Assembly (NCBI RefSeq): GCF_900105055.1
Contig: NZ_FNTA01000004.1
Location: 6,355,501 to 6,419,500 of the forward strand
DNA length: 64,000 nt
Direction of reading: 5' to 3'
From: Amycolatopsis lurida
Lineage (GTDB): Bacteria > Actinomycetota > Actinomycetes > Mycobacteriales > Pseudonocardiaceae
The stretch's first letter is position 1, and every line of letters starts with the position of its first letter. The position numbers and the translations under genes were made by a program. A model generated the notes under the pieces. It did not search any database. It was not told the DNA's origin and saw only the letters and a program-made list of their open reading frames with translations. This document shows positions 8,748 to 17,445 of this stretch, piece after piece.

Positions 8748-9593
8748 ATGACGACGGTTGTGCCCGCTTCCCTTGCCGGTCTCCTGCCCGAGCGCGAAGC
8801 CGCGACCTATGCCGGGTGGTTCGCTTGCCTGGCCGAGCCGATGCGGGTGAAACTGCTGCACGCGGTCGCGACCGCGCCGCGTGGCCTGACCGTGGGTGCG
8901 CTCACCGAAATCCTCGGAACCAGCCAGTCGACGTGCTCGCATCACGTCCGGAAGCTGGCCGATGTCGGTTTCGTTCATCTGCGCAAAGAGGGCACCGCGA
9001 CGGTCGTGACGATCAATCAGGCTTGCTGCAGCGGTCTTCCGCACGCGGCCGACGCGGTGATGGGCCTGCTCGCGCCGCGACCCTGTTGCCCGGACAACGT
9101 GCCTGACGACGTGCTCATTCGCGCCCTGCGCGATGACGACTGGAACGCGGTGCGCCGGATCCACGCCGAAGGCATCGCCACCGGACTCGCCACCTTCGAC
9201 ACCGAAGTCCCGACTCGGAAAGCTCTCGACGCGAACTGGCTGACCGGTCACCGCTGGGTCGCCGAAGTCGACGGCGAGGTCGCCGGCTGGACCGCCGCCA
9301 ATCCGGCCTCACCGCGCGAGTGCTATCGGGGAGTCGCCGAGACATCGGTCTACGTCGCCGAAAGCCACCGCGGCCGCGGCGTCGGGAAAGCGCTGCTGTT
9401 CAAGCAGGTCACCGAAGCCGACGCCGCCGGGATCTGGACGTTGCAGACCTCGATCCTCACCGACAACCGCGCCGGCATCGCCCTGCACCACAGCGCCGGC
9501 TACCGCACCGTCGGCATCCGCGAACGCATCGCCCAACGCGACGGCACCTGGCACGACACCGTCTTCCTCGAACGCCGCAGTCCCGTCGGCTAG
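8748..9593 (+). CDS. ArsR repressor fused to ArsN-like GNAT acetyltransferase
   Basis: 281-residue two-domain protein. Residues about 15-115 are an ArsR winged helix (HTH around TSQSTCSHHVRKLADVGFV) with two vicinal Cys pairs, C93-C94 and C113-C114, suited to binding As(III). Residues 121-281 are a GNAT acetyltransferase with the acetyl-CoA loop RGRGVGKALL (208-217) and a phosphinothricin-acetyltransferase-like fold (SVYVAESHRGRG, LHHSAGYRTVGI). Enzymes of this subfamily named ArsN acetylate the arsenical antibiotic arsinothricin. One polypeptide therefore senses arsenic and probably modifies an organoarsenical. It should bind the three operators upstream. The frame is continuous, so this is a true fusion. 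Confidence 0.85.
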   Translation: MTTVVPASLAGLLPEREAATYAGWFACLAEPMRVKLLHAVATAPRGLTVGALTEILGTSQSTCSHHVRKLADVGFVHLRKEGTATVVTINQACCSGLPHAADAVMGLLAPRPCCPDNVPDDVLIRALRDDDWNAVRRIHAEGIATGLATFDTEVPTRKALDANWLTGHRWVAEVDGEVAGWTAANPASPRECYRGVAETSVYVAESHRGRGVGKALLFKQVTEADAAGIWTLQTSILTDNRAGIALHHSAGYRTVGIRERIAQRDGTWHDTVFLERRSPVG

Positions 9594-9622
9594 CTCGCGC
9601 ACTCGCGTCGGCCCGCTCCGTG

Positions 9623-11011
9623 CTAAGTCGCAAGTGCGCGGTACGGTCGCACGACGGTTTCGACGAACGCCGCGACCTGCTCGTCGATATGCGCCTTTCC
9701 CTCGGACTCGTTCTCGACGAGGAACAGCCGACCGGCGACGTTCTTCTGAGCCTTCAGCAGCGCGAAGTCGTCCCTGCTGTAAAGGGTGTCCGCGGCGTTG
9801 CTGGGCAGCCGGTGTTCGTCGGACACTTCGAGGGTGATCAGCTGCCCCGCCACCGAGATCTTCGGTGGCTCGCCCCGCCTGGCCAGCCGGGTCGCGCGCT
9901 CGGCGTCGGAGGCGCGGACGTGGACGATCTGCGACGCCGCCAGGACCTCGTCGCCGAACACCTGGAGCGCACCGGTCGTGTCGGCCCTGGCGAACTCGAC
10001 GATCGTGATCGGGTTGCTCCGGCGGTTTTCCCACACACGATGGCCGAGCGTGTGAAGCGCAGGCCGGAGATCATCCTCGCGCTCCACCTGGAACGCGCCG
10101 CCCTGCTGGGCGCTGAAGCCCGCACCGCGACCGTCGCCGAGGAGCATCAAGGCGTGGAGGAATTCTTGGAATGCGTAGACGTAGTCGTTCAGCTCGTCGA
10201 CCTGCATCCGCCACCGCCGAAGCTCTTCGGCGATGGCTCGCCGGACCAGTGACTTGCCGGCACCCGGGAGGCCGGTGACGAAGATGACCGGCGCGCGGTG
10301 GCGGAACGCCAGGTGCCGCAGGACCGCGTCTTCCGCCTTGGGCGACAGCTGGTAGGCGGCGCGCTGCTCCCGGATCCGGTCCGCGAGGCGGGACAGTCCA
10401 TCGCCCGTCTTGCTCCCGGCCGGGATTTCCCCTGCCGAGAGGTCCCCGGCCAGGAGTTCCCCTGCCAGGAACGATTCGATGGGTTCGGATTCACTCCACA
10501 TCTCGTCGAAGTGACTGCGGAACACCTTGGCGGCGGAGATCTCGTCCAGCCGTTCGGGTCGATCCTTCCCCCCGTTGCGCCGGTTGAGCACCGTGTGGTG
10601 CTCCGAACCGGAGAACACGTGGTACGACAGGTGACCCGCGGTCAGCGCGCGGGACACGCGAACCTCGATCCCGGCCCCGAGCAACTCGGCACCGGCGGTG
10701 AGGGCGGCCGGCTCCGTTCGGGTGATCACCCGAACCCCGCGGCGGCCGTTGATCTGCGACCACGCCTCCTGGATCTCGGCGAGCACGGGAGAGCATGCCG
10801 CCGGCAGCAGGTTCGGGACCAGTGCGTCGAGCCGCTCGACGTTGTCGTTCTTGGAGATGACCAGCATCTCCGCCAGGTAGTTCCGCCGGGTCATCCGCTG
10901 GGAGAGCCCGGTCGGCAGGCGGGTGCGACGCCACAAGAACCTGACGATCGCCACGATGAGAGCGACGGCCACGCCGCTGGTCACGGGCACGAGGAGCTGG
11001 CTCCAGTTCAT
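9623..11011 (-). CDS. Membrane-anchored P-loop protein with PLD-like N-terminal domain
   Basis: 462 residues. One transmembrane helix at about 7-27 is followed by basic residues (FLWRRTRL), placing the bulk in the cytoplasm. Residues ~45-190 resemble the phospholipase-D-like fold seen in some actinobacterial regulators (GIEVRVSRALTAGHLSYHVF, AKVFRSHFDEMW), but without a clean HxK catalytic motif. From ~240 there is a nucleotide-kinase-like P-loop domain (Walker A GLPGAGKS) with ITIVEFARAD as the likely Walker B strand. A zeta-toxin or polynucleotide-kinase-like phosphotransferase is possible, but no substrate can be named. ATG 11011 is chosen because the residues immediately upstream in frame are not protein-like. 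Its short repeat FLAGELLAGDLSAGEIPAG is a low-complexity linker. Confidence 0.6.
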   Translation of the reverse strand: MNWSQLLVPVTSGVAVALIVAIVRFLWRRTRLPTGLSQRMTRRNYLAEMLVISKNDNVERLDALVPNLLPAACSPVLAEIQEAWSQINGRRGVRVITRTEPAALTAGAELLGAGIEVRVSRALTAGHLSYHVFSGSEHHTVLNRRNGGKDRPERLDEISAAKVFRSHFDEMWSESEPIESFLAGELLAGDLSAGEIPAGSKTGDGLSRLADRIREQRAAYQLSPKAEDAVLRHLAFRHRAPVIFVTGLPGAGKSLVRRAIAEELRRWRMQVDELNDYVYAFQEFLHALMLLGDGRGAGFSAQQGGAFQVEREDDLRPALHTLGHRVWENRRSNPITIVEFARADTTGALQVFGDEVLAASQIVHVRASDAERATRLARRGEPPKISVAGQLITLEVSDEHRLPSNAADTLYSRDDFALLKAQKNVAGRLFLVENESEGKAHIDEQVAAFVETVVRPYRALAT

Positions 11012-11223
11012 CGGGATCCCCTGTCCGCCGTCGCCATTCGCCGGAGGTTCCTCGTTCGCGCCCCGGAATGCCCGTGGTGAACACCGGCGCTGGTGCCGGA
11101 GGCAGAGTTCCTGCGGGCGAGGAACGCCGCGTCGAGCAGGCACGATCCTGCCGCCGGTCTCAGCGGGACGGCCTCGGTCGTAGCCATGCAGCCTGCCTCT
11201 CGCAGGTGTGGGTGCGCCTAAGG

Positions 11224-11248
11224 CAAAGTTTAGGTACACCGAACTTTG
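11224..11248. promoter_or_regulatory. Candidate metal-repressor dyad (DtxR/MntR-like)
   Basis: A perfect 7-base inverted repeat (CAAAGTT / AACTTTG) separated by 11 bases that contain TAGGT and ACACCG. The layout recalls DtxR-family iron or manganese boxes. It stands in a 766-base stretch (11012-11777) that holds no convincing intact gene, so its target is unclear or lost. Confidence 0.25.
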
Positions 11249-11558
11249 TTTTCAAGTGTGGCATATTCTCCCTCGATGCCTGGGGCTGCCCCCGATCGAA
11301 CTCGGCACCGTCCACGGTGTGGCCGGGGTCCTCGATATCGCCGTCCGTCTGCTTGATCTGTCGACGTTGTCGGGTCGGGACTCACCCCGAGCGTGTTCGT
11401 ATGGTTCGTGCTGCCGGCGCCGAGGGCTACCCGAACAGCGCCTGCGCGGTGATCGGCTACACCAGGCAGCGCCACTGTGCGTGTCGGTGACTGGCCCGCG
11501 CGGGTCGGTGCCCGGTGCCACGGAACCAATCCTCCTGTTGTGTTTTATTGCTCAGTGA

Positions 11559-11783
11559 CCGCTCGGGCTGCGACACGCGCACGTCGCGGAGGCGGCAGAC
11601 CCGGACGTGCTCGCCGACCGTATCGTGGACACGCTTCTGCTGGCGTGGGCGCGAATCCGCGCTGAAGCCCCACGCTCGTCGAGTCCCGGCGGAAGTCGCC
11701 GAAGAGTGGCCGTCGATGTCCTTGCAGACGTCTTGGACGTTCTGCGGCGGTTCTTCTTCGTGCAGGGAGAATCCGGTTCATGA
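11559..11783 (+). pseudogene. Short coding-like remnant
   Basis: A 74-codon open frame without a standard start gives a helical, coding-like sequence (HVAEAADPDVLADRIVDTLL, then RVAVDVLADVLDVLRRFFF) ending in TGA. It looks like the C-terminal piece of a helical protein, perhaps of TetR type, but I cannot name a family. The rest of 11012-11558 shows no gene that I can support. Confidence 0.2.
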
Positions 11784-12293
11784 CGGCGGGGAGCGGTCCT
11801 CTCCGCCGGTTCTGGCGGGTGAGGCGATGGCCGCCGAGCGTGAGGCGTGGATGACCAGGTGGTCGTGCAGCCGGGTGAGCTGCAAGGGCCGCCAGACGGC
11901 GCGCGTGGAGACGACCAGCCGGAGGTCGGTATGCGGGGCGGCTTGCCGGTGGGCGGTGAGCAGGACCTCCAGCCCGGCGGAGTTCAGGAACCGGACGAGA
12001 CTCAAGTCCACGACCAGCCGTCGCGGCCGATGGCTCAACGCCGATTCGATCGCTTGGCGGGCCGTGGGTGCGGTGTGCAGGTCCAGGTCACCGTCCACGA
12101 TGAGCACCAGTGTCCGGCCGAGTCGCTCCACGGTCACGGCCAACGGTGGGGAACGGTGCGCGGGAGGTTCGTGTCCGCCGGTGGAAACCTCGACGACCGC
12201 GCGGACGACGCCGAGCTCCGTCCCGTTTCGCGGGGGTGTGGCATCCGTTCGGGGACGTCGGGAACGGCGAAGATCGAGCGTTATGGGTTTCAC
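11778..12293 (-). CDS. STAS-domain anti-sigma factor antagonist
   Basis: 171 residues. Residues ~50-150 are a STAS domain with the conserved site DLSLVRFLNSAGLEVL. S105 in NSAG aligns with the serine phosphorylated in SpoIIAA/RsbV. Such proteins release a SigB/F-type sigma factor by sequestering its anti-sigma kinase when unphosphorylated. An N-terminal extension of ~45 Arg/Pro-rich residues is unusual, so the real start may be internal. The annotated start is GTG 12293. A partner kinase is not in the window, but a SigF-like sigma factor lies at 42.7 kb. Confidence 0.75.
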   Translation of the reverse strand: MKPITLDLRRSRRPRTDATPPRNGTELGVVRAVVEVSTGGHEPPAHRSPPLAVTVERLGRTLVLIVDGDLDLHTAPTARQAIESALSHRPRRLVVDLSLVRFLNSAGLEVLLTAHRQAAPHTDLRLVVSTRAVWRPLQLTRLHDHLVIHASRSAAIASPARTGGEDRSPPS

Positions 12294-12646
12294 GATCCGG
12301 CTCCAGACTGGCCGACACCGCTGAAGCTCACCGCTCGCGAGGACTGGCGAGCGGCCAAGGAACAGATGCGACCGGTTGACGGGCGATCGTCGCGAGGGCG
12401 GTGTCTGGGCACTCCGGCGCTATCCCGGCAGTCTACCGCGTGGAGAGAGGAAAGCGGCGTTTCCGGATCGGCTTCGGGTACCGGTCCCGCATCGGCGGGG
12501 CGGGCATCGGGATCAGGGGTCTACGGCGGTGGGTGTCACCCGATCGGCCGTCCTGAACCGGTGGAACGGATTGTGGTGTAGCGGCTCGAACCGCACGTGT
12601 TCAGCGGAGGACCTCTCATGTCCGAGCCTCGACGGCGGGTGTGCCG
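12294..12646. other. Intergenic stretch without a supported gene
   Basis: Open frames here are Arg/Ser/Gly-rich and lack family features. I see no hairpin or repeat of note. Confidence 0.5.
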
Positions 12647-13032
12647 ATGACCGGCCAGGCGGCGGGATGGCGCCACGCGTCGCGTTCCGAGAGGCGGAGA
12701 ACGAGGATCACGGCGGAGCGCGAGCCGTTCGCCGACAGCGAGGACCGCGATCGACGGCGGTGGAGCCGGCGGCGGACGGTGTCGGTCTCCTGCGCCATCG
12801 TCAGAGTCCTTTGTGGACTGTTTGCGGCAGTGCTCGCGGGGTGGCCGAGTTCGTCCGAGGTTTCGCCGCCGGCGGTTCGCTGGGGTCCGACGGCCTGTTC
12901 ACCCCGGCCGACGCGAAATTTCGAGTGCTGCTCAACAGCGGCCTCTCCGCGATCGTGTGGCTGGGCATCGGGTCGCTGGCGACGATGCTGATCCGCCGGT
13001 TCGCCCTGCCCCGAGCCGGGGAGTCGTACTGA
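12647..13032 (+). pseudogene. Small membrane protein, frameshifted
   Basis: Two frames together read as a small two-helix membrane protein. Frame 2 gives RRRTVSVSCAIVRVLCGLFAAVLAG. Near 12840 the sense continues in frame 1 as VAEFVRGFAAGGSLGSDGLF, then NSGLSAIVWLGIGSLATMLIRRFALP. Each half has a good transmembrane helix, and they join at the point where a 1-base deletion (or a longer loss) would restore one protein. Function unknown. The N-terminal part before residue ~40 is uncertain. Confidence 0.4.
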
Positions 13033-13214
13033 CCCTGCGTTCCGGGGTACAGGGGGCTATCGTCGAAGACAGCACATCGTTGCCTTCACGTGTGGGACGG
13101 CCATCGCCCGATGAGCTGAAGGACCGCTCCGGACCCGGCGGTGCACGTTCGGTGTCGTCGCAGTGACGACCTGACGCGCCGACGAGCCGTCCGCAGCGCA
13201 CGAGAGGCCTGCTC

Positions 13215-14378
13215 ATGGCCGATCCCCGGCACGAATCGAACGTTCCCGACGATGCCCGTCGGACGGTGCCGCGCCTGGTGCGGGTGACCGCGGAGCTGGG
13301 ATGGCGCCTGCTCGTCATCGGCGCGACCCTGTACGTGCTCGGTCTGGTCGTCGGCTACCTGGCCGCGGTGGTCGTGCCGGTGGCGATCGCCCTGCTGCTG
13401 GCCGCGATGCTCGCTCCCGCGGTGACCTTCCTCGCCCGTCATCGGGTTCCCCGCGGCCTCGCCGTCGTGATGGTCCTGGTCGGCGGGCTCGCGGTGCTGG
13501 GCGGGCTGCTGACCTTCGTGGTGCTCACGTTCGTCAACGGCCTTCCGGCCTTGCGGGTCCAGCTCACGGCGAGCGTCGACACCATCGCGAACTGGCTCAC
13601 CACCGGCCCGCTCCACCTCAGCGCCGCGCAACTCCGGGATTCGGTCAACGACCTGGTGTCCACGCTGACCAATTCCCGGACCGGCCTGACCTCCGGCGCG
13701 CTGAGCACGGCGGCGACGGTCGGCGGAGTGCTGGCGCAGGCGCTGCTCGTGTTGTTCGTCTTGATCTTCCTGCTCGCGGACGGGCCAGGGATCTGGGCGT
13801 TCCTGCTGCGCACGGTGCCCGCCGCGACGCGGACCCGGGCCGACGTCGCCGGGAGGCGGAGCCTGGCGGCGCTCGTCAGTTACGTGCGGGCGACGATCGC
13901 GGTCGCCACGGTGGACGCGGTCGGCATCGGTATCGGCATGGCCGTGCTGGGTGTGCCGCTGGCCGTGCCCTTGTCGGCGCTGGTGTTCCTCGGCGCGTTC
14001 GTGCCGATCATCGGCTCGGTGGTGGCGGGCACGGTCGCGGTCCTGATCGCGCTGGTCGCCAACGGGCTCGTCCCGGCGCTGATCCTGCTCGGCGTCGTGC
14101 TCGTCGTCCAGCAACTGGAAAGCCATCTGCTGCAACCATTCCTGCTCGGCAGGGCGGTGAAGCTCCATCCGCTCGCGGTGGTGCTCGCCATCGCGACCGG
14201 GCTGCTCGTCGGCGGTATCGCCGGTGCTCTGCTGGCGGTCCCGCTGCTGGCGGTGCTCAACTCCGCCATCCGGTCCTTGCGCAGCGAGGCCGACGAACAC
14301 GTCGACCCGGCCGACGTCCACGCGAGCAGACCCGCGGAGTCCGGCCCACCCGAATCCGACCAAGGAGACGCCCCATGA
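13215..14378 (+). CDS. AI-2E family (PerM-like) permease
   Basis: 387-residue membrane protein of the UPF0118/AI-2E family. It has an N-terminal hydrophobic cluster, a long soluble loop at about 110-170, and a C-terminal set of helices containing the family signature (LGVPLAVPLSALVFLGAFVP, VVQQLESHLLQPFLLGRAV). Members export varied substrates or act as Na+/H+ antiporters. Autoinducer-2 transport should not be assumed. Its TGA overlaps the ATG of the desaturase gene (ATGA at 14375), so the two are probably translated together in response to membrane or salt stress. Confidence 0.85.
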   Translation: MADPRHESNVPDDARRTVPRLVRVTAELGWRLLVIGATLYVLGLVVGYLAAVVVPVAIALLLAAMLAPAVTFLARHRVPRGLAVVMVLVGGLAVLGGLLTFVVLTFVNGLPALRVQLTASVDTIANWLTTGPLHLSAAQLRDSVNDLVSTLTNSRTGLTSGALSTAATVGGVLAQALLVLFVLIFLLADGPGIWAFLLRTVPAATRTRADVAGRRSLAALVSYVRATIAVATVDAVGIGIGMAVLGVPLAVPLSALVFLGAFVPIIGSVVAGTVAVLIALVANGLVPALILLGVVLVVQQLESHLLQPFLLGRAVKLHPLAVVLAIATGLLVGGIAGALLAVPLLAVLNSAIRSLRSEADEHVDPADVHASRPAESGPPESDQGDAP

Positions 14379-15427
14379 CCACGACGACCCGACTGGACCA
14401 GAGCCAGGTGGAGCTCATCGGCAAGGAACTGGATGCGCTGCGCCGGCGTGTGGTGGCGGATCTCGGCGCGGAGGACGCCGACTACATTCGCCGCGTCGTC
14501 GCGGTGCAACGGCTCAGCGAGGTGTCGGGCCGGATGCTGCTGTTCGCGGGGTGGTTCCCGCCGGCATGGATCGCCGGTGTGGGTGCGCTGTCGTTGTCGA
14601 AGATCTTGGACAACATGGAGATCGGGCACAACGTCCTGCACGGTCAGTACGACTGGATGAAGGATCCGACGCTGAACTCGCGGACCTTCGAATGGGACAT
14701 GGTCTGCCCGAGTGACCAGTGGCGCCGTTCGCACAACTTCATGCACCACACCTACACCAACATCCTCGACAAGGACCGCGACGTCGGTTACGGCATCATT
14801 CGGATCACCGAAGACCAGAAGTGGAATCCGTACTACCTCGGCAATCCGCTCTACGCGGCGGCGCAGGCGCTGTTCTTCGAGTACGGGATCATGCTGCACG
14901 ACCTCGAAGCGGACCGCATCGTGCAGGGCCGCCGGTCATGGGCCGACGTCCGCCCGCTGCTCGGCCCGATGCTGCGCAAAGTGGGGCGGCAGGCGAGCAA
15001 GGACTATCTGATCTTCCCGGCACTGACCGGCCCGCTGTTCGCGGTGACCCTGGCGGCGAACGTCAGCGCGAACCTGATCCGGAACCTGTGGGCGTTTTCG
15101 ATCATCTTCTGCGGTCACTTCCCGGACGGCGCCGAGGTGTTCACCGAAGAGGAGAGCGAAAACGAGAGCAAGGGGCAGTGGTACCTGCGCCAGATGCTCG
15201 GCTCCGCGAACATCACCGGAAGCCCGCTCTTCCACCTGTTGTCCGGGAACCTCAGCCACCAGATCGAGCACCACCTGTTCCCGGACATCCCCTCCCGCCG
15301 TTACCCGCGGATCGCGGCCGAGGTGCGGCAGATCTGCGAGAAGCACGGCCTGCCCTACAATACCGGCTCGCTCTCGAAACAGCTCGGTTCGGTCATCCGC
15401 AAGATCTTCCGCCTCGCTTTGCCATGA
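14375..15427 (+). CDS. Membrane fatty-acid desaturase
   Basis: 350-residue di-iron acyl desaturase acting at the membrane. All three histidine boxes are present: H85-x3-H89 (HNVLHG), H120-x3-HH (HNFMHH, 120-125) and H295-x3-HH (HQIEHH, 295-300). This is the DesA3 / acyl-lipid class that needs an electron-transfer partner. No ferredoxin or reductase is adjacent. The reductase at position 1 is broken. The start overlaps the preceding stop and has AAGGAGA 6 bases before it. Its own stop overlaps the ATG of a GAF-ANTAR gene. Likely role: adjusting membrane fluidity under cold or stress. Confidence 0.9.
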   Translation: MTTTTRLDQSQVELIGKELDALRRRVVADLGAEDADYIRRVVAVQRLSEVSGRMLLFAGWFPPAWIAGVGALSLSKILDNMEIGHNVLHGQYDWMKDPTLNSRTFEWDMVCPSDQWRRSHNFMHHTYTNILDKDRDVGYGIIRITEDQKWNPYYLGNPLYAAAQALFFEYGIMLHDLEADRIVQGRRSWADVRPLLGPMLRKVGRQASKDYLIFPALTGPLFAVTLAANVSANLIRNLWAFSIIFCGHFPDGAEVFTEEESENESKGQWYLRQMLGSANITGSPLFHLLSGNLSHQIEHHLFPDIPSRRYPRIAAEVRQICEKHGLPYNTGSLSKQLGSVIRKIFRLALP

Positions 15428-16110
15428 CCGACCGGCTTCTCGCGCTTCTCGGTGATGCCGACAGTGGCCTCGAACTGGTACGGCGCATCTGCGAACTGTG
15501 CGTCACCGAACTGGCCGTCTCCGGGGCCGGGATGAGCGTGATGACCGGCTCGTTGACCGACGGCACCCAGAACCTGGTGCACTCCACCGGAGGGGTGGGG
15601 AAACACCTCGAAGATCTGCAGCTGACGGTGGGGGAGGGGCCGAGCGTGGACGCGTTCGTTTCGGGCGGGGCGGTACTGGTACCGGATCTCGACGCCGAGC
15701 ACGGCCGGTGGCCCGCGTACGCGCCAGGGGCGGCGGGACTCGGTGTGGCGGCGGTGTTCTCGTTCCCGTTACAGGTCGGTGCCGCGCGACTGGGCGTGCT
15801 GGACCTGTACCGCACCACCGCGGGCTCGCTCAGCGCGCCGCGGCTTTCCGGCGCCTTGACCTTGGCGGAGGCGGGGACGGTGGCCTTGCTGGACGATGCC
15901 GATGCGGCACAGGGCGCGAGGCTGCTGGGACAAGGCGAATCGCACAGCGTGGTGCATCAGGCCACCGGCATCGTGACCGTTCAACTCGGCGTGAGTCTTC
16001 AAGAAGCCTTCATCAGGATTCGTGCGTACGCCTATGCCCATCACCTGTCCTTGAACGAGGTGGGCGGGCGGATCGTGCGGCGCGAACTGGTTCTCGAGAC
16101 GGGAGAATGA
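15424..16110 (+). CDS. GAF-ANTAR RNA-binding regulator (1)
   Basis: 228 residues: a GAF sensory domain (about 15-150) followed by an ANTAR three-helix RNA-binding domain (about 165-222, VVHQATGIVTVQLGVSLQEAF, LSLNEVGGRIVRREL). ANTAR proteins bind paired hexaloop hairpins in leader RNA and prevent termination. ATG 15424 overlaps the desaturase stop (ATGA), the third coupled gene in this chain. A second GAF-ANTAR gene follows 4 bases later, so the two may heterodimerise or sense different ligands. Confidence 0.85.
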   Translation: MTDRLLALLGDADSGLELVRRICELCVTELAVSGAGMSVMTGSLTDGTQNLVHSTGGVGKHLEDLQLTVGEGPSVDAFVSGGAVLVPDLDAEHGRWPAYAPGAAGLGVAAVFSFPLQVGAARLGVLDLYRTTAGSLSAPRLSGALTLAEAGTVALLDDADAAQGARLLGQGESHSVVHQATGIVTVQLGVSLQEAFIRIRAYAYAHHLSLNEVGGRIVRRELVLETGE

Positions 16111-16114
16111 AATC

Positions 16115-16906
16115 ATGACAGGAAAACCACAGGAAATCGCGTCCGATGGCACCGCGGCGGCCGTGGGACGGGAAAGGCTGCTCGCGCGCACCTTCGTCGA
16201 ACTCGCCGACACCCTGGTGACCGAATTCGACGTAGCGGACTTCTTGCGCACACTCGTCGAACAGTGCGTGCGGCTGCTGGAGGTGTCCGCCGCCGGCGTC
16301 GTACTGGTCGATTCCCAGGGCAGGCTCCGGATGGCCGCCGCCTCGTCCGAACGGGCCGGGCTGTTGGAAACCTTGGCGGTACAGGCCGAAGACGGGCCGT
16401 GCATCGACTGTCTCCGTGCTGCCCGTCCGGTGCGCAGCACCGATCTCCGTGAGGACGCCATCCGCTGGCCTCAGTTCGCTGCCGCGGCGGCGGCAGCCGG
16501 CTTCCGCGCCGCGGAAGCCGTCCCGATGCGGTTGCGCCGGATGGTCATCGGCAGCCTCACCCTGCTTCACACCGAACCCGTGCGGGAAGACGCCGATCGC
16601 ACCGCGCTCAGCCAGGCCCTCGCCGACGTCGCCACCATCGGGCTGCTGCAACAACGCGCCATCGTTCGCGGCGAACTCCTCACCGAGCAGCTGCAGACCG
16701 CACTGAACAGCCGGGTGATCATCGAACAGGCGAAGGGGGTCTTGTCCGCACACAGCCATGACCCGGACATGGAAAACGCCTTCACCGCCTTGCGCGGCTA
16801 CGCCCGCGGCCACCACCTGCGCTTGGCGGACGTGTCCCGTGAGGTCGCCGACGGCACCGCCGACATCGACGCGATCCTCGCTTACGCCTCGCGGTCACGC
16901 TCCTGA
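16115..16906 (+). CDS. GAF-ANTAR RNA-binding regulator (2)
   Basis: 263 residues. The GAF domain occupies about 25-170 (includes EDGPCIDCLRAARPV, the ligand-loop region) and the ANTAR domain about 185-245 (LNSRVIIEQAKGVLSAHS, then AFTALRGYARGHHLRLADVSREV). The ANTAR core A-K-G is well conserved, better than in gene (1). It starts 4 bases after gene (1) and overlaps the convergent HPF-like gene by 25 bases. Regulatory targets are not evident. Confidence 0.88.
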   Translation: MTGKPQEIASDGTAAAVGRERLLARTFVELADTLVTEFDVADFLRTLVEQCVRLLEVSAAGVVLVDSQGRLRMAAASSERAGLLETLAVQAEDGPCIDCLRAARPVRSTDLREDAIRWPQFAAAAAAAGFRAAEAVPMRLRRMVIGSLTLLHTEPVREDADRTALSQALADVATIGLLQQRAIVRGELLTEQLQTALNSRVIIEQAKGVLSAHSHDPDMENAFTALRGYARGHHLRLADVSREVADGTADIDAILAYASRSRS

Positions 16907-17259
16907 CGCAGCGCGCGGTTGTGCCGTGGTTCGGTGCGAGTCTTCGCGTGGTCCACCTGGCGGATCATGTCGGTGCGGACCTCGTTGAGCGCGACCGGCA
17001 GGTTCGGTGCCGAAGAACCGGCCACCAGGTGCAGGCCGGGAAAGCGATGGAGACGGCATTCGAGGGTGAGCTGCTGTCCCGCGCCGCGCCGGTCCTTGAC
17101 GCTGATTTCGAGATCGACCTGTCCTTCGCTGAAGGAACGCAGCCTGGAACCGAGCGCGGCCAGCCGTTCGGCGACCCAATCGTGTTCGGAGGCGGAGAAT
17201 CCGGCACCGAGATGGAGCCGCTCGATGATCAGGCTCAGGTCTTTCCGATCGGCGGTCAT
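16882..17259 (-). CDS. HPF/RaiA-like ribosome-associated protein
   Basis: 125 residues with the short-HPF pattern: a central basic strand pair (DLEISVKDRRGAGQQLTLECRL) and a C-terminal helix (ALNEVRTDMIRQVDHAKTR) as in proteins that bind the decoding centre of idle ribosomes. Sequence similarity is weak and the N-terminal beta-hairpin is short, so hibernation activity is inferred. Its place among stress genes fits. The ATG at 17259 (MTADRKDLSL) lies just past the overlap with the GAF-ANTAR gene. Confidence 0.6.
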   Translation of the reverse strand: MTADRKDLSLIIERLHLGAGFSASEHDWVAERLAALGSRLRSFSEGQVDLEISVKDRRGAGQQLTLECRLHRFPGLHLVAGSSAPNLPVALNEVRTDMIRQVDHAKTRTEPRHNRALRQERDREA

Positions 17260-17445
17260 GACGCCTTCTTCCGGTTGCCCGCAAAAGATTGCGGGATACG
17301 CTCGACTCTACGCCTTTTTCGTGGCGACACGGTTTTCCCGTGTAGCATGGAAATACCGAAAGTATTTCGCGCGTCGGAGAACGACCGATGTCACCTTCGG
17401 CTCTTCATTAACGCCGGCCTTCCCGGCCGGAGACCGGACCCGGAT

